Of a DNA stretch of 64,000 nucleotides, positions 10,661 to 23,292 are shown one piece after another. The notes under the pieces are model-generated. The model made no database searches and was not told where the DNA came from. It was given only the letters and a program-made list of their open reading frames with translations. Each line of letters begins with the position of its first letter. The stretch's first letter is position 1. The translations under genes and the position numbers were made by a program. Origin of the DNA: Selaginella tamariscina (taxonomy: Eukaryota > Streptophyta > Lycopodiopsida > Selaginellales > Selaginellaceae); the NCBI GenBank assembly GCA_003024785.1, contig PUQB01000827.1:1-64000 (forward strand). Reading direction: 5' to 3'.

Positions 10661-12200
10661 AAGAATATTCTCGGCATTTGTAGGAATATTGCTTGTTTGT
10701 AATCCCCTCGGAAAAGGGCCCCGCTGTTAAGTACCAAACTAAACAAAAACAAAAACTTTAACACTGTATTATACATATATTTAGTATATGCGTGCGTACA
10801 TGCATACACATGCATACACGTGCAGACACACGCACACACACCTCTCCACTAGATGCCAGTAATGACACCAGCAAACTCAATAAAGATCCGGCTTCTCTAG
10901 GAATACCTGGACATATATATTGGATATAATAATATTAATATGTATACATAATATTTAATCATATGTATTAAGTGTATAACTACTGTATAATCATACTAAT
11001 TACACACCGTACATATATGTGTACGTAATGGTTACCGGAGAGTGTGACAGTTTGTGTGGTGTTGGGTGGTAAAGTGAGAGATATAGGAAATGCCTCGAAG
11101 GATATTCCTTCCACGGACAGCTATTTTGTTAGTTAAAACTTCGAAAGTGCACGAATTAGCAACAGCCACGATTGCTTCTACCGTTTCATCGACGATCCAA
11201 GTCGTCCCTTCGACGACGAATATTCCGTCCCCTCCCGCTAGAACTCGATGTTCTATCCACCACTCCTGGTTAAAGCAAAAGTAAAAACATGCATACATAT
11301 ATGCACACACTTAAACACACACATATGTACTAATTATATTCACATACTATCAAAGATATATATATGGATATCCATATACATATATAATCTACAAGGAATT
11401 TATAGTGTGAATAATTTGTATGTGGGTACATGAATATAAACATACAGACAAACCCAGAATGCATAACATACTATGTTTATGTAATGCGTTGTTGTATGCC
11501 CCATACGTGTATATGTATATAAATGTATATGAGACGTGTGTGCGCGCGTGTGCGTGCATTTTGCTTTAGTAGTATTTCCACATGTACACATGCACGTAAA
11601 GCATAACAGTGCATACAAATCAGTTTACACGTCATCTCATACACATAGATGTACACCCCTCTCTCTCTATACACACACACACACACACCTTCTTCCCGGG
11701 ACTTTGTGTATAATTTCTGCATGACATGGCCGTTGAGGGAGCGAGAGCAATCTATATATATGAGAATGTCAGATACTTCTTAAAATATATATCACAGATA
11801 TATCAATATACATATGTATACACACATATACTCTCTCTACCTGATAAACGGAAGTGCTGGCGTGTACCAGGAGGAAGCAGACAGTAAACTAACTTGCGAA
11901 TTAGACGAATAATGATTCCTTAAAAGCTTTGCTGCTGATCTCCATGCTACTAAAGCATCACCTGTATACACACACACATACATAATATATAAATATAAGC
12001 AATATATAATATGGCTTAGATGTAAATGCACCGTGAAATTAAAAAAAATAAGCGTGCACACACATGTGTATGTGTTTGCTACAGAGTCATCGTCTAACAC
12101 ACACGAGCGTGCGCTTTAACAGAAGCGGCTAATATATCACCAAGTATCAGTGCGTTCCAAGATGAAACCTCCATAGCTGCCTCTTCATTATCAGCTTTCT
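10660..12200 (-). CDS. Unidentified multi-exon gene, minus strand (incomplete model)
   Basis: Several minus-strand open segments have matching splice signals: about 12198-12112 ('EEAAMEVSSWNALILGDIL'); 11964-11840 (acceptor tgtatacag, 'GDALVAWRSAAKLLRNHY', donor cag|gtagag); 11755-11692 ('AEIIHKVPG', donor gtgtgt); 11276-11045 (acceptor ttaaccag, 'EWWIEHRVLAGGDGIFVV' to 'IAVRGRNILRGI'); and 10903-10842 ('GIPREAGSLLSLLVSLL', donor gtgtgt). Phases join between the first three; the fourth needs an alternative donor. The introns carry GT/TA microsatellites. I recognise no family. A 3' exon may lie near 10733-10660, abutting the family A copy. Confidence 0.4.
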
Positions 12201-12538
12201 ATAAAACATAGAAAACTTGTATTAACACCATTTTAATCTTTATATAATTTAATTAACACCATTACATAATAATACGTAGAAAATTTAATGGTTTGTAACA
12301 ACCTATGGAGGCCAATTCAATGTGTCAAAATGCATGTGGGTATACTGCATGTATATATATACATGCATACAGTACGATACTTTACAGTATGTATATATAT
12401 TTAATGAAAGTGGACCTACCTTAAATTGACAAGTGGTATGTTTTTCAACATCTAACTTCTCGGTAAACAACTCTTTATTAGTAAACAACTCATCATTTTA
12501 TTTAAATACATTAATCATTTTTTTTTTCTTTTCTACAC

Positions 12539-14062
12539 ATGGCCTTGAGTTTCAACTTGTTCTATGTTCTGCCTCTCGCTTTGGGTTTTCTTCTCTTATA
12601 TGTCCTAGACATAAAAAATAGCTTAATCCAGAAGCAAGACACACTAATCCCAAACAGTTTAAGGAATAATCATCTTGATAATTGCAAGAGCAGGCTGGAA
12701 TACACCTCATACACTCGCCATAAGTCTTCTATTCGCCCCTCTAAGTCTCTCGTGTCACGTATCTCCAGTACGAAGCTCTACATTCTGCATGTACCGAACA
12801 TATAGGAAACACATCTTGCAAGTACGTTGTCTATGTTCCTATTGCCGGGCTAGGAAACAAGATCATGGCTTTAGTGTCAACTTTTGCATATGCTCTTCTC
12901 ACAAACAGAGTCATGTACATAGCTAGACAGGAGAATCTAGACATGCTCTTTTGTGAACCATTCCCAGCAAGTTCATGGTTACTTGACGAGAGTATGAATC
13001 AATTGGCAACGCGGAATGAGTCTATCCGGCTGGGGAACCTGATCGGCCATCTTCCATGTAACAGTAATGTTTCCTTTCCAGAGGTTGTCTTCTCTGAGCT
13101 GGAAAACCGCAGGAGTCGGAATGATGTCAAGTTTTTCTGCCCGGAGCAGCAAGATTTGCTCGCTGCCCGAGTGAGATGGTTGGTTCTTTCTTCCAATCAA
13201 TATTTTCTTCCGGCTTTATATTACAGTCCGTCTTTCAAAACGCAGCTCAGTAATTTGTTTCCTGATCAAGAACACATATTTCATCTACTAGTAAGGTACT
13301 CTTGTGTGTGTGTGCGTGTGTGCATGAGTTTGACTATATATAATAAGGTACCTTCTTCATCCTGCAAATGATGTGTGGGAGAAAACCACAAGGTTTTACA
13401 ATGCATATCTAGCGGAAGCAGATACTCTAGTGGGAATTCAAATGCGAGTTCATGCATGGGCTCATAATATAGGCGATCCTAGTATATATGCCAAGGATGT
13501 TTACCAGTGCTTAACAGAACAGAGTATATTACCAAAAGTCGCCGGAAAGAATGACACCAAACCATTAGTTTATAAGAGGAGAAAAAAGTGGCTGTCTTTC
13601 TTACTTCACTGAGTCAAAGGTGTGTGTGTGCGTGTGTGTGCGTGTGAGAGATGTTAAACCCTTTATTTGGAAGGTGTTTTGACGTATTGAGGAGGATATA
13701 CATAAACAATGATACAGTTGATGGTTCGTATGTTACTGTGTATCAACCAAGTCATGAAGGCGAGCAACAAACAGGGAATATGGAACACGATCAAAAAGCA
13801 CTTATGGAGATATGCTTACTCTCACTTAGTGATTTCTTACTTACAAGTCCAGTATCTACATTTGGGTACACAGCACAGGGTTTGATGGGGTGCACTCCTG
13901 GCAAATGTTGTGCAAGAGGAGAGATCCCAGCCGTCCGATTTGTGCGAAAAATCGTCCATGGAACCATGCTATCATACGTATCCTAGTGAAATGATGGTAG
14001 ACAACGTTCAAGTTTGTGAGTGCAATGTAGGATTCATGCTCAAAGCAGCATCATCAATATAA
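12539..14062 (+). pseudogene. GT37 xyloglucan-type fucosyltransferase, copy 1 (frame broken)
   Basis: This is a type II Golgi enzyme family that transfers fucose to cell-wall glycans. Exons: 12539-13295, 13348-13619, 13674-14062. The N-terminus has a signal-anchor (about residues 7-22, 'LFYVLPLALGFLLLYVL'). Family blocks follow: 'AGLGNKIMALVSTF', 'LFCEPFPASSWLL', 'VGIQMRVHAW' (the GT37 donor-site region with the conserved Arg) and 'STFGYTAQGL'. Comparison with the copy at 23.8-25.3 kb shows one-base losses near 12755, in the A run at 13582-13587 and in the G run at 13887-13890. The rest reads well. Either it is a recent pseudogene or the run lengths are consensus errors. Confidence 0.8.
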
Positions 14063-14402
14063 CGAGTAGAATATTCTCCATATGATTAAATTTTGTATAT
14101 TAATACATGTATATAGCGACTAAATTAATAGTATATGATAGAATACAATTAAATTATTATCTGCATGTCCCTCTTGTGGCATTACTTACATTAGATTGGC
14201 CAATGAATTATTAAGTCATATCCCGTAACTTCCATTTTGACCAATCGTAAAATGTCATGTATAATTAAAATAAAAAATAAAATTTTAATGAATAATAAAT
14301 TTTCAATATAATATAAAATGATATAAAATACAACTATATATATATATATATATAAACTAGAGTTGAATAATGTTTATGCGTGAACTTTGTGATACAGTAG
14401 TT

Positions 14403-14680
14403 GAGTAAGAATGAAGGTCACAAAAAACTAAACTCAGGTGATAATGTTCCCCTTTCCTTTGCATGGGCATGCCATTCCAACACTTGTGCTAGTTCAACTG
14501 CATGTCAAAATCGTAACATTGAAAGACCCGATTCCGCATGTATATGAGTCACTCCATAGCCTCACCCTCAGCTTTACTAATTGCTTTAGATGAGCTACTA
14601 AATCTCTCTCTTTCTCACACATAAAGGATAACCCATGTGTGTTGGATACACACATTAAATATGTAATATTTACACATACC
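14403..14680 (+). pseudogene. UGT exon-1 fragment
   Basis: The DNA matches exon 1 and the start of intron 1 of the intact UGT (23292 to about 22960). It keeps 'actcaggtgataatgtt', 'catgggcatgccattcca' and 'cgcatgtatatgagtcactc', then the TC-rich intron start and 'ataacccatgtgtgtt'. A block corresponding to 'CTTGTAGAATCTGGA' is deleted and no downstream exons follow. It has the same orientation relative to its fucosyltransferase as the intact gene. Confidence 0.85.
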
Positions 14681-14945
14681 TAAGGGATCCTTTTTAGTGC
14701 TATAGTTTGATAATATGTCCAATAATTTTATTTTTTTTACCTTATTTAATTAATAATTTTAGCAAGAGCTTCTTGCTACATTGCAATTTCAATTTGTTTT
14801 TCTAGAGTAACCTTTTCTTTACATATGCGTATGATCTCTTTTCTGATAACAATGGATTGGGATTATAATATCTCTAAGGCTCAATCCATTTTTTAATATA
14901 AACCATTTTTCTTAAAACACTTTTCATGAATGAAACTTTCACCGG

Positions 14946-15040
14946 CCGTAGCTGAAAAATGTTACGAAAATGTTTAATTATTAAATTATTTTATTATTAA
15001 TTTAATTTAATTATTAATCTATAACATTTTTTACTACGGT
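14946..15040. mobile_element. MITE-like element with CCGTAG termini
   Basis: Begins ccgtagctgaaaaatgtta and ends taacattttttactacgg, about 18-bp imperfect terminal inverted repeats around an AT-rich core. A related copy with the same ends lies at 61733-61798. No clear target-site duplication. Confidence 0.5.
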
Positions 15041-17915
15041 TAGTTTTGTTACTTTTCATCGTCCACTTTTATTTAAATTTTTCTTTCAAATAAGTAATTC
15101 TAATCAATTTTAAGACAACAACAATGATGAAATTCTTTCATAGTCATCGATTATTAAATTGAAGATCTCCCACTTTTGAAGACAATATTAATTTACATTA
15201 AAAAATTAATTTTTTCATATGAATTAAAATTCTTTTTGTTATATACACTTTACATAATTCATGTACCTCTTTATTGAAGTTGAGTAAGAATTAATTTTAG
15301 TAATATATAAAATATAAAATATAAATATAAATATGCATGCATTACTAAAATAAATCTCATACTTATGCTAATCAAGTGGGCTTAAGAAAAGTCTTAATTT
15401 GAAGAGTGGTGTGGCATTGGAGTGAAGTTTAACTTATTATAAATTAAGGATGAGCTACAGTATTTTAAGGTTAAGTGGTGAGTTAAGTAGCATCTAACTT
15501 GTTATAGATTGAGGGTGAACTACAGTGTATTAAGGTTGAGTGGTGAATTAAATAATATCTAAGAGTAATAAATTGAGTTATTTAAACATAAATAATGCAT
15601 CTTTCATTTCTAATCTTTAAGAATTTTTTATGAACTTTTTTTAACGAATGCATCGCTACATGGGATTTGTATTTAACATAAAGAAATGAACTCAAACAAA
15701 TAAGAAGAACTACATTAGAAAAATTAATCAATACAAGATGTTTTAATAGAACTTTTGCAATCACAAATAATTACTATAGAATATAAAGTGTAATTTCTTT
15801 ATTGGATTACTTGAATACTTCATCAAAAAATCAATATTATATATGTTAGTAAAACTTTAAGTCATAATAATATAAAGCTTATGTTTGATTATATAATTTA
15901 ATTCATTTTATTAAGTTTAATGTAACCACCAAAATGGGTATGGATTTATTTTTTACATTTTTGATGTGAGACATTCTTATTGTTAATTAATATTTTTATA
16001 TTCTTACCCATGAATAAAGAAATAAATCTTAAGGAGGAGATAATAAGATATATATAATGCTAACTTTCTTTAATACACTTATAATAAATTCTCATGAATT
16101 CACTTTAAAATAAAAAATATGTATATCATGAATTCACCGTGTCTAAAGCATTTTTAATAATGAATTGAGAACGCAAATAAAATAGTGTCCAATTTTAAAA
16201 TAATAGAAAATGTGAGTGGTATATATCATACGTGCAAAGTTTAATCATTTATGTCTAACCATTATTTTAATATTATAAAGGTTAAATAAATACTTATATG
16301 TGTGATTTGCAAGCATTTTTACTTTTATGTATTTAATAAGTTTGTTATCTGATAAACACATTTAGATACATCAAACATATTTAACACATGCAAAAAATAA
16401 TAAAAATAATTAAGTAATAATTTAATAATTTGTTGAAGCAAATTGTTTTAATCAATAGGTATTCTGAAATTAAAAAAATAATTATGAATTTTGTAAATAA
16501 CAGTAACTTTTTCTATTTCAAACTTAAAAGAGATTTTAAATTCTAAAATATATTTGAGATTCACGGAGAACTTACTAAACGATATTAAATTTTAAAATAT
16601 GGTTGGGGAACCTTGGACCTTAAAATGCATAAATAAATCAGTTCACCGTGAATTTAATTGGTGGAAGTTCTTGCTTTTAATGTTCATATTGCAAGTTTCA
16701 TATATCATGATGATCTTTATAAGAAAATTAGTGTTTCTTTTGTAATCAGTAATTCAAGAATCAGATGCTACAGTGAGTGCCTCTCCTTCAATTTATTGTT
16801 TACTAATTTCTTGTTTGGTAATGCATGTTAAGCATGCGCCCATGAGCACATACTACCAAGATAATATGGTGGCAAAGTGTGGAGATTGCATCGGTGGTTC
16901 TAAGCACTTGCATTGCCAACAAAGAACGGGGAATAAGTCTTCGTGGTAGCTCCATAAGGTAGGTTTGTACGGGGGTAGTGAATGCATAAGGTAGGTTTTG
17001 TACGGGGTAGTGAATGCAATTGTATCTTAGTTATACCTACTTAACAATTTCTAGTAACAATAATGTTTATTTCAAAGCTTCTCTTAATAAAGTTCAAAAT
17101 CAAATTCTTCTAAAAAAATTGGTTCTTCCTTCTAATTTTTGCAAAATCATTTATTAGTATATGTTACAATTTTTATAATTAATGTATCTAAATTAGGATA
17201 TACTAATTTTATTTTATAGTTATGCTTTTAAGTAGAGTTTAAAATAAAATTAAAAGGAAATCTAAACCATTTAATTATATTGTTGTAATTTAAACATAAA
17301 ATATTACTAAAATATACTTAATTTTATACAATTATTACAATAAATTTTGACTCATTCAATTTAATAGGTAGACTTTTAGGAGAACAGAATTCATTAATTC
17401 AACTGACCATTAAGTATTAGATACAAAAACCCATTTACAGTGAAACGGTAATATATTTAAAAAATGCACACACATGGTGCATGCACATATCTATGTACAC
17501 GCAGGTTTTACCTGTGTGTATTATATGAATGCGTGTGCGTTTACTATGAAGTGTGTCATGTGGCATTCTCACTTTTACGTTATATGCGTATACAAAGTTG
17601 GCAGGATGACGTAGACAGGGATGACTCGGCCGACAGTATGACGCGGCAGGCAGGATGATATGGCAAATACTTCGATAGTTGGAATTAAGAATAAGGTAGA
17701 TGATACCCACAAAAAGAATATTCTAATGTACTTTACTGCAATAGTGAATAAAGTATTACATATTCTCCTGGAAAGTCAAAGTTCTTCTTGGAGCCCTCTT
17801 GCAGTTGGCATCGTTTGTAGGTGTGTATCTACGTACATACACGGCGCGGGCGTGTGTGTTTGAATTTCATTCTTTGTCATCAATATTAGAATATTAATAT
17901 TTCTAATAATTCAGT
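15041..17915. other. AT-rich intergenic region with two tandem duplications
   Basis: No gene is recognisable. A roughly 66-bp unit is tandemly doubled at about 15427-15560 (both units contain 'gtggtga.tta' and 'aactac.gt.tt.aaggtt'-like blocks). A roughly 32-bp unit is doubled at 16955-17020 ('cataaggtaggtt.tgtacg', 'gggtagtgaatgca'). Short frames near 17464-17863 lie in GT-rich DNA and look fortuitous. Confidence 0.5.
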
Positions 17916-19509
17916 TTATGCAAATGCTTTAAGCATGAACCCTAAATTACACTCACAGTTCTGGACATTATCTACCATCATTTCGCCAGGATATGTATGA
18001 TAGCAAGGCTCCATACTAGATTTCTTAAAGCAAGTGGAACTGTTTGGATCGCTCTTCTCATCTTCACAGTACACTTGCCAAGGACGCACTCCTACCAAGC
18101 CTTGTGCGGAGTAACCAAATGTTGATATCGGACTAGTAAATAAGACATCACTGAGGGTGAGCAAGTATATCTCCACTAAGCCTTCACATCGTGCTCCATA
18201 TTCCCTGTCTGCTGCTCTCCTTCATGACTTGGTTGGTACACAGTAACACGAGACCCATCAACAGTGTCATAGTTCATGTACATACTTTTTATATCATCGA
18301 AATACCTAAAATGGGAAAAATTAAGAAATTTATTAATCGCCAATAAAAGAATATAAAAATGCATACCTTTGATTAAGCGAGGTAAGAATAACTGCTACCT
18401 TCTTTCTCTTGTTGTTAACTATTGAAATACTGCCATTTGCAATCTTTGGCAATATGGTGTGCTCTGTAAGGCACTGAAAAACCTCTTCTGCATATTTATT
18501 AGGATCTTTCACGTTGTGTACCCGAGACGAATGTATGAACCCGCATTTGAACCCCCACTACGGTGTCTGCTTCCGCTAGGTAAGCATTGTAGTACCTCGT
18601 GGTCCTCTCCCACACCAAATTTACAGGATGAATAAGATATCTAAGGTATCGCTGTTAGCAAACTTCTACATGTGTGTGTATGTGCACGTGTGTTCACAAC
18701 CATCTATGTATATTGGTCTCTCTCTCACGCACACAAGGATTACCTTATCAAAAGGTGAAATATAAGCTCTTGATTTGGAAACAAGTGCATGAGTTCACTT
18801 CTGAAAGACGGATGATGATATAAGGCTGGGAGGAAATACTGATCAGACGATAGGACTAGCCAAGTAACCTGCTCGGCAAGCGAGTCCTGTTGTTCTTGGC
18901 AGAAAAACTTTGCATCGTTGGGACCGCGGTAGTTTGCCAACTCTGAGAAGACTGTGTCTGGGAAAGAAACCTTAGTGTTGCATTGGGCAGATCCGATTAA
19001 GTTTCCCAGTCTGATTGAATCGTCCCTAGATGCAATGTGATCCATGCTTTGTGGGAGTAACCATGAACTCGTTGGGAACGGTTCGCAGAAGAGCTGGTCG
19101 AGATTCTCCTGTCTTGCTATATACATGACCCTGTTCGTGAGGAGAGCGTACACGAAAGTAGAGACTATAGCTACGATCTTATTTCCCAGCCCAACCAGGC
19201 CTCCTGCCGGGACAAAAACAACGTACCTGCAAGATGTGTTACTGCTTTGGTCCGCACACTTAGCGTGTAGAGCTTCGTACTCTCGGACTCGCGCAACAAG
19301 TTCTGGAGAGCTGCGGAAAGGGGAGGCGTGACGGAGGTACTTATAGAATTCCATCTTGCTTTGCAATTGTCATTATGATTGTCAAGATTTAGATCATCCT
19401 CTTGGATTTCGTACTCTAAGCTATAATTTTTTATTATAAGACACAGTGTAAGCAAGAGAAGAATTAAAGGCGCAAGGTACAAAGAATTAAAACTGAACTT
19501 GATTGCCAT
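17916..19509 (-). pseudogene. GT37 fucosyltransferase, copy 2 (divergent, frame broken)
   Basis: Exons: 19509-18744, 18640-18367, 18305-17916, at the same intron positions as copies 1 and 3. It encodes a signal-anchor ('LAPLILLLLTLCLII'), 'SCRYVVFVPAGGLVGLGNK', 'LFCEPFPTSSWLLP', 'VVGVQMRVHT' and 'STFGYSAQGLVG'. It is clearly more diverged than copies 1 and 3 are from each other. Frame breaks: one base lost near 19357 (exon 1 before 'MEFYKYLRHASPF'), an indel near 18530 in exon 2, and one base lost near 18177 in exon 3 (gct-ta-gtg). The orientation is opposite to copy 1. Confidence 0.8.
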
Positions 19510-19909
19510 CTATTTTAGTAATTGTCAGAAGAGATGTCGAGCTTTAGAAAGTCACGACGTGACCTGCAAGAATCTGACCTCAAGACTTTTTTTTTAAATG
19601 CAAATGATATATTCTCTGGGTCTGGTGACATATGAATCGTGCATATCAAGTCACACACATGATTATCACACAGTTATAACTACCCTGAGGGGATTGCTCG
19701 CGTCACAGATGCTGTATCACATATAATAGTTCATCAAAGTTTATTCAGTTCTTAAATATGTGTGTGTGTGTGTGTGAAAATGCAGGCGAAAATATATATA
19801 TATATATAATATGACACATCATACACATTTGTATGTACCTTGGATATATTTATGTAGATGCGTCTACAAGTAAGCGGTTCAATGTGAACCTGTGTGTGTG
19901 GTTCATTTA

Positions 19910-21090
<1,181 letters not shown>

Positions 21091-21383
21091 TTATACAGAT
21101 TAATTAGTTTTTAAAGGAGAAACTGATGGATGAACTGGTAAGAGATGTGTGCTTCGAACTGCTGACCTTTTCTGACGAATTTGTAGAACACATTTGAGTT
21201 CTTAACATAGTTTCATTCAACAGAGGGTAAGTCGTTTACCATTTTGAATATTTAAATTTATATATGATATTTGTGTCTGTGTATATGTACATATATGTAT
21301 TTCAGAATTATGCAGATTGTGCGCGCTATAAGTGTATTAAGAATTTACATGGCTTATTCATGAAAATTTGTAGCCATGTACAT

Positions 21384-22602
21384 CTATACGTGGGTGCTTA
21401 ATCTAAAAGCTTCAAGTTGGTCTGGAGACTTGACTTCAGCAGCTACCTTGGCAGAAATCATCAAACCATGAGCTCTCTCCCTAATCTCACTTTTGGGCTT
21501 CATTATCTCCATAATCACGCTCTTAACTTCATTTTTATCTATCTTAAACCCCTCCTTAACAAGCCTTAAACCCACCTTCAAATCATCCACTATTGTCTTT
21601 GCATTCATAGCCTGGTCTGCAAATGAGGGAAGAGTAACCATTGGGACACCAAAACTGAGGCTCTCAAGAATGGAGTTCCTATACACATGCATCAAAACAT
21701 ATTAATATGTGTGTGTGGAGCGTTATTAACGTTATAAGCCTTCTAACTTACCACCCACAGTGTGTCAAAAACGCTCCAATAGCCTCATGCCTGAGAATCT
21801 GCTGCTGGGGCACCCACTCAGAAATAAGGAGTCCCTGAGCTGCAATTTGTAAAAAAGACGCTATTAAACCCTAACCCTAAGTATATTACTATGAGAATAT
21901 ACCTCCGAGATCCTTTGGAATAACCTCGTCAACCGAGGGAAGGTCTTTCCCGGGTCTTAAGACCCACAAAAACTTCTGGTTGCTTGCGTATAACCCTTGA
22001 GCGATTTCTCGAATTTCATCAGCTGATAGAATCACAATGCTGCCAAATGAGATATATATAACTGAACGTGGAGGTTGATTATTTAACCATTTCAGAGATT
22101 TATCACTTTTATTAAATCGTGTCAACCTACAAACAACATTTTCATTAAAATGGAAATTTACTTTAATTTTTTTTAAAAAAAGTGTTATATATATATATAT
22201 ATATATAGTTCACCTTGGCTTTGGAAGTAGAGGACCAACTGGGAATATAGGTACACTATTGGGGTTAATCCGCTTGTGTTTAAGAGCATTAAGAGCTAAA
22301 CCATCCAAGTCGTGCAAAGTGTTTATTAAAACTCCGGCAGACTCATGAACTCGGAGAGAGAAGCCAACATAATAATCGTGTAGAGACTTTGTAACTCCGT
22401 CTCGTAAGAAGCTGTGCATATCTCTTGTCTTAACAGGGATGAACGCTGGTATTTCAATGAGTTTATCACCCTCACAATTCTTTAAGGGAAGCCGCTTCTC
22501 AGTATACAGAGCTTTCACATAGAACATTGCAACAAGGATTGAAGCCGGTGAAGGATAAAAAACATAGCGTGGAATACCTGAATGAAGACTAAGTAAATAC
22601 AC

Positions 22603-22638
<36 letters not shown>

Positions 22639-23015
22639 AGCTACAATAAGATGACAAATCCAAACTATAAAGAGTTTATGATATAGACCAGGAATAGGGA
22701 GGGAGCTTATTAGCAGTAAGTACGATTGTATCAGTCACATACACACACCTGTGTTGTTGGCAACGTCTTGAGTCCAACCCAAGTGGGCGTCACTGACAAT
22801 ACACGAATGTGCATTCTTGTTCTCTTTAACTGCAGTCTGTACCAATTCTTCAAAGTCTTGCTTGGATTGAAGACATTGCTGGATTATGTATTCTATATGT
22901 TCATGGGTGTCATGAACTGTATGCTGCAATATGTCTGGCCTGGGAACTCTGGAATCTGGAATTTATATTTGAGTGCGTATATGTAACACACATGGCTTAT
23001 CCTCTGTGTGGTGTA

Positions 23016-23067
<52 letters not shown>

Positions 23068-23292
23068 TAGTTGCTCACCTAAGGCAATTACTGTGAATCC
23101 GAGGGTGTTGTTTTCCATACCAAGGCCATGGAGTGACTCATATACATGCGGAAGGCGGTCTTTGAATGTCACGAGTTTGACATGCATTCCAGATTCTACA
23201 AGCAGTTGAGCAAGCACAAGTGCTGGAATGGCATGCCCATGTGAAGGAAAAGGAAACATTATCACCTGAGTTTGCTTCTTCGCGACCTCCAT
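21384..23292 (-). CDS. UDP-sugar glycosyltransferase with PSPG box (GT1 family), intact
   Basis: Six exons: 23292-23079, 22955-22749, 22577-22214, 22126-21903, 21839-21752, 21678-21384. They sum to 1392 bases, 463 residues plus stop, with every phase joining. Family 1 UGTs transfer sugar from a UDP-sugar to small acceptors in the cytosol. The N-terminus has the acceptor-site His context '[16 protein letters not shown]'. The C-terminal PSPG box runs '[16 protein letters not shown]', then '[18 protein letters not shown]' across the exon 5/6 junction, ending at 'ADQAMNA'. Five introns is more than most angiosperm UGTs have. A GT microsatellite fills intron 2. The acceptor cannot be told. The left arm of the inverted duplication holds only a piece of exon 1. 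Confidence 0.93.

Larger units (their letters stand above)
12330..14680 (+). repeat. Left arm of inverted FUT-UGT duplication
   Basis: The promoter region from about 12400 ('aaagtggacctacct', 'gtatgtttttca', 'ctaacttct.ggtaa'), the fucosyltransferase and part of UGT exon 1 plus intron 1 match the minus-strand block 25500 to 22960. The order FUT then UGT is kept in each arm. UGT exons 2-6 are missing here. Confidence 0.8.

Noticed and set aside
11400..11724. Open frames rich in His/Thr/Val/Cys
   Set aside because: They are translations of GT/CA microsatellites, as are those at 22893-23209, 23351-23593, 26000-26158, 34474-34671, 35547-35909 and 48413-48927.
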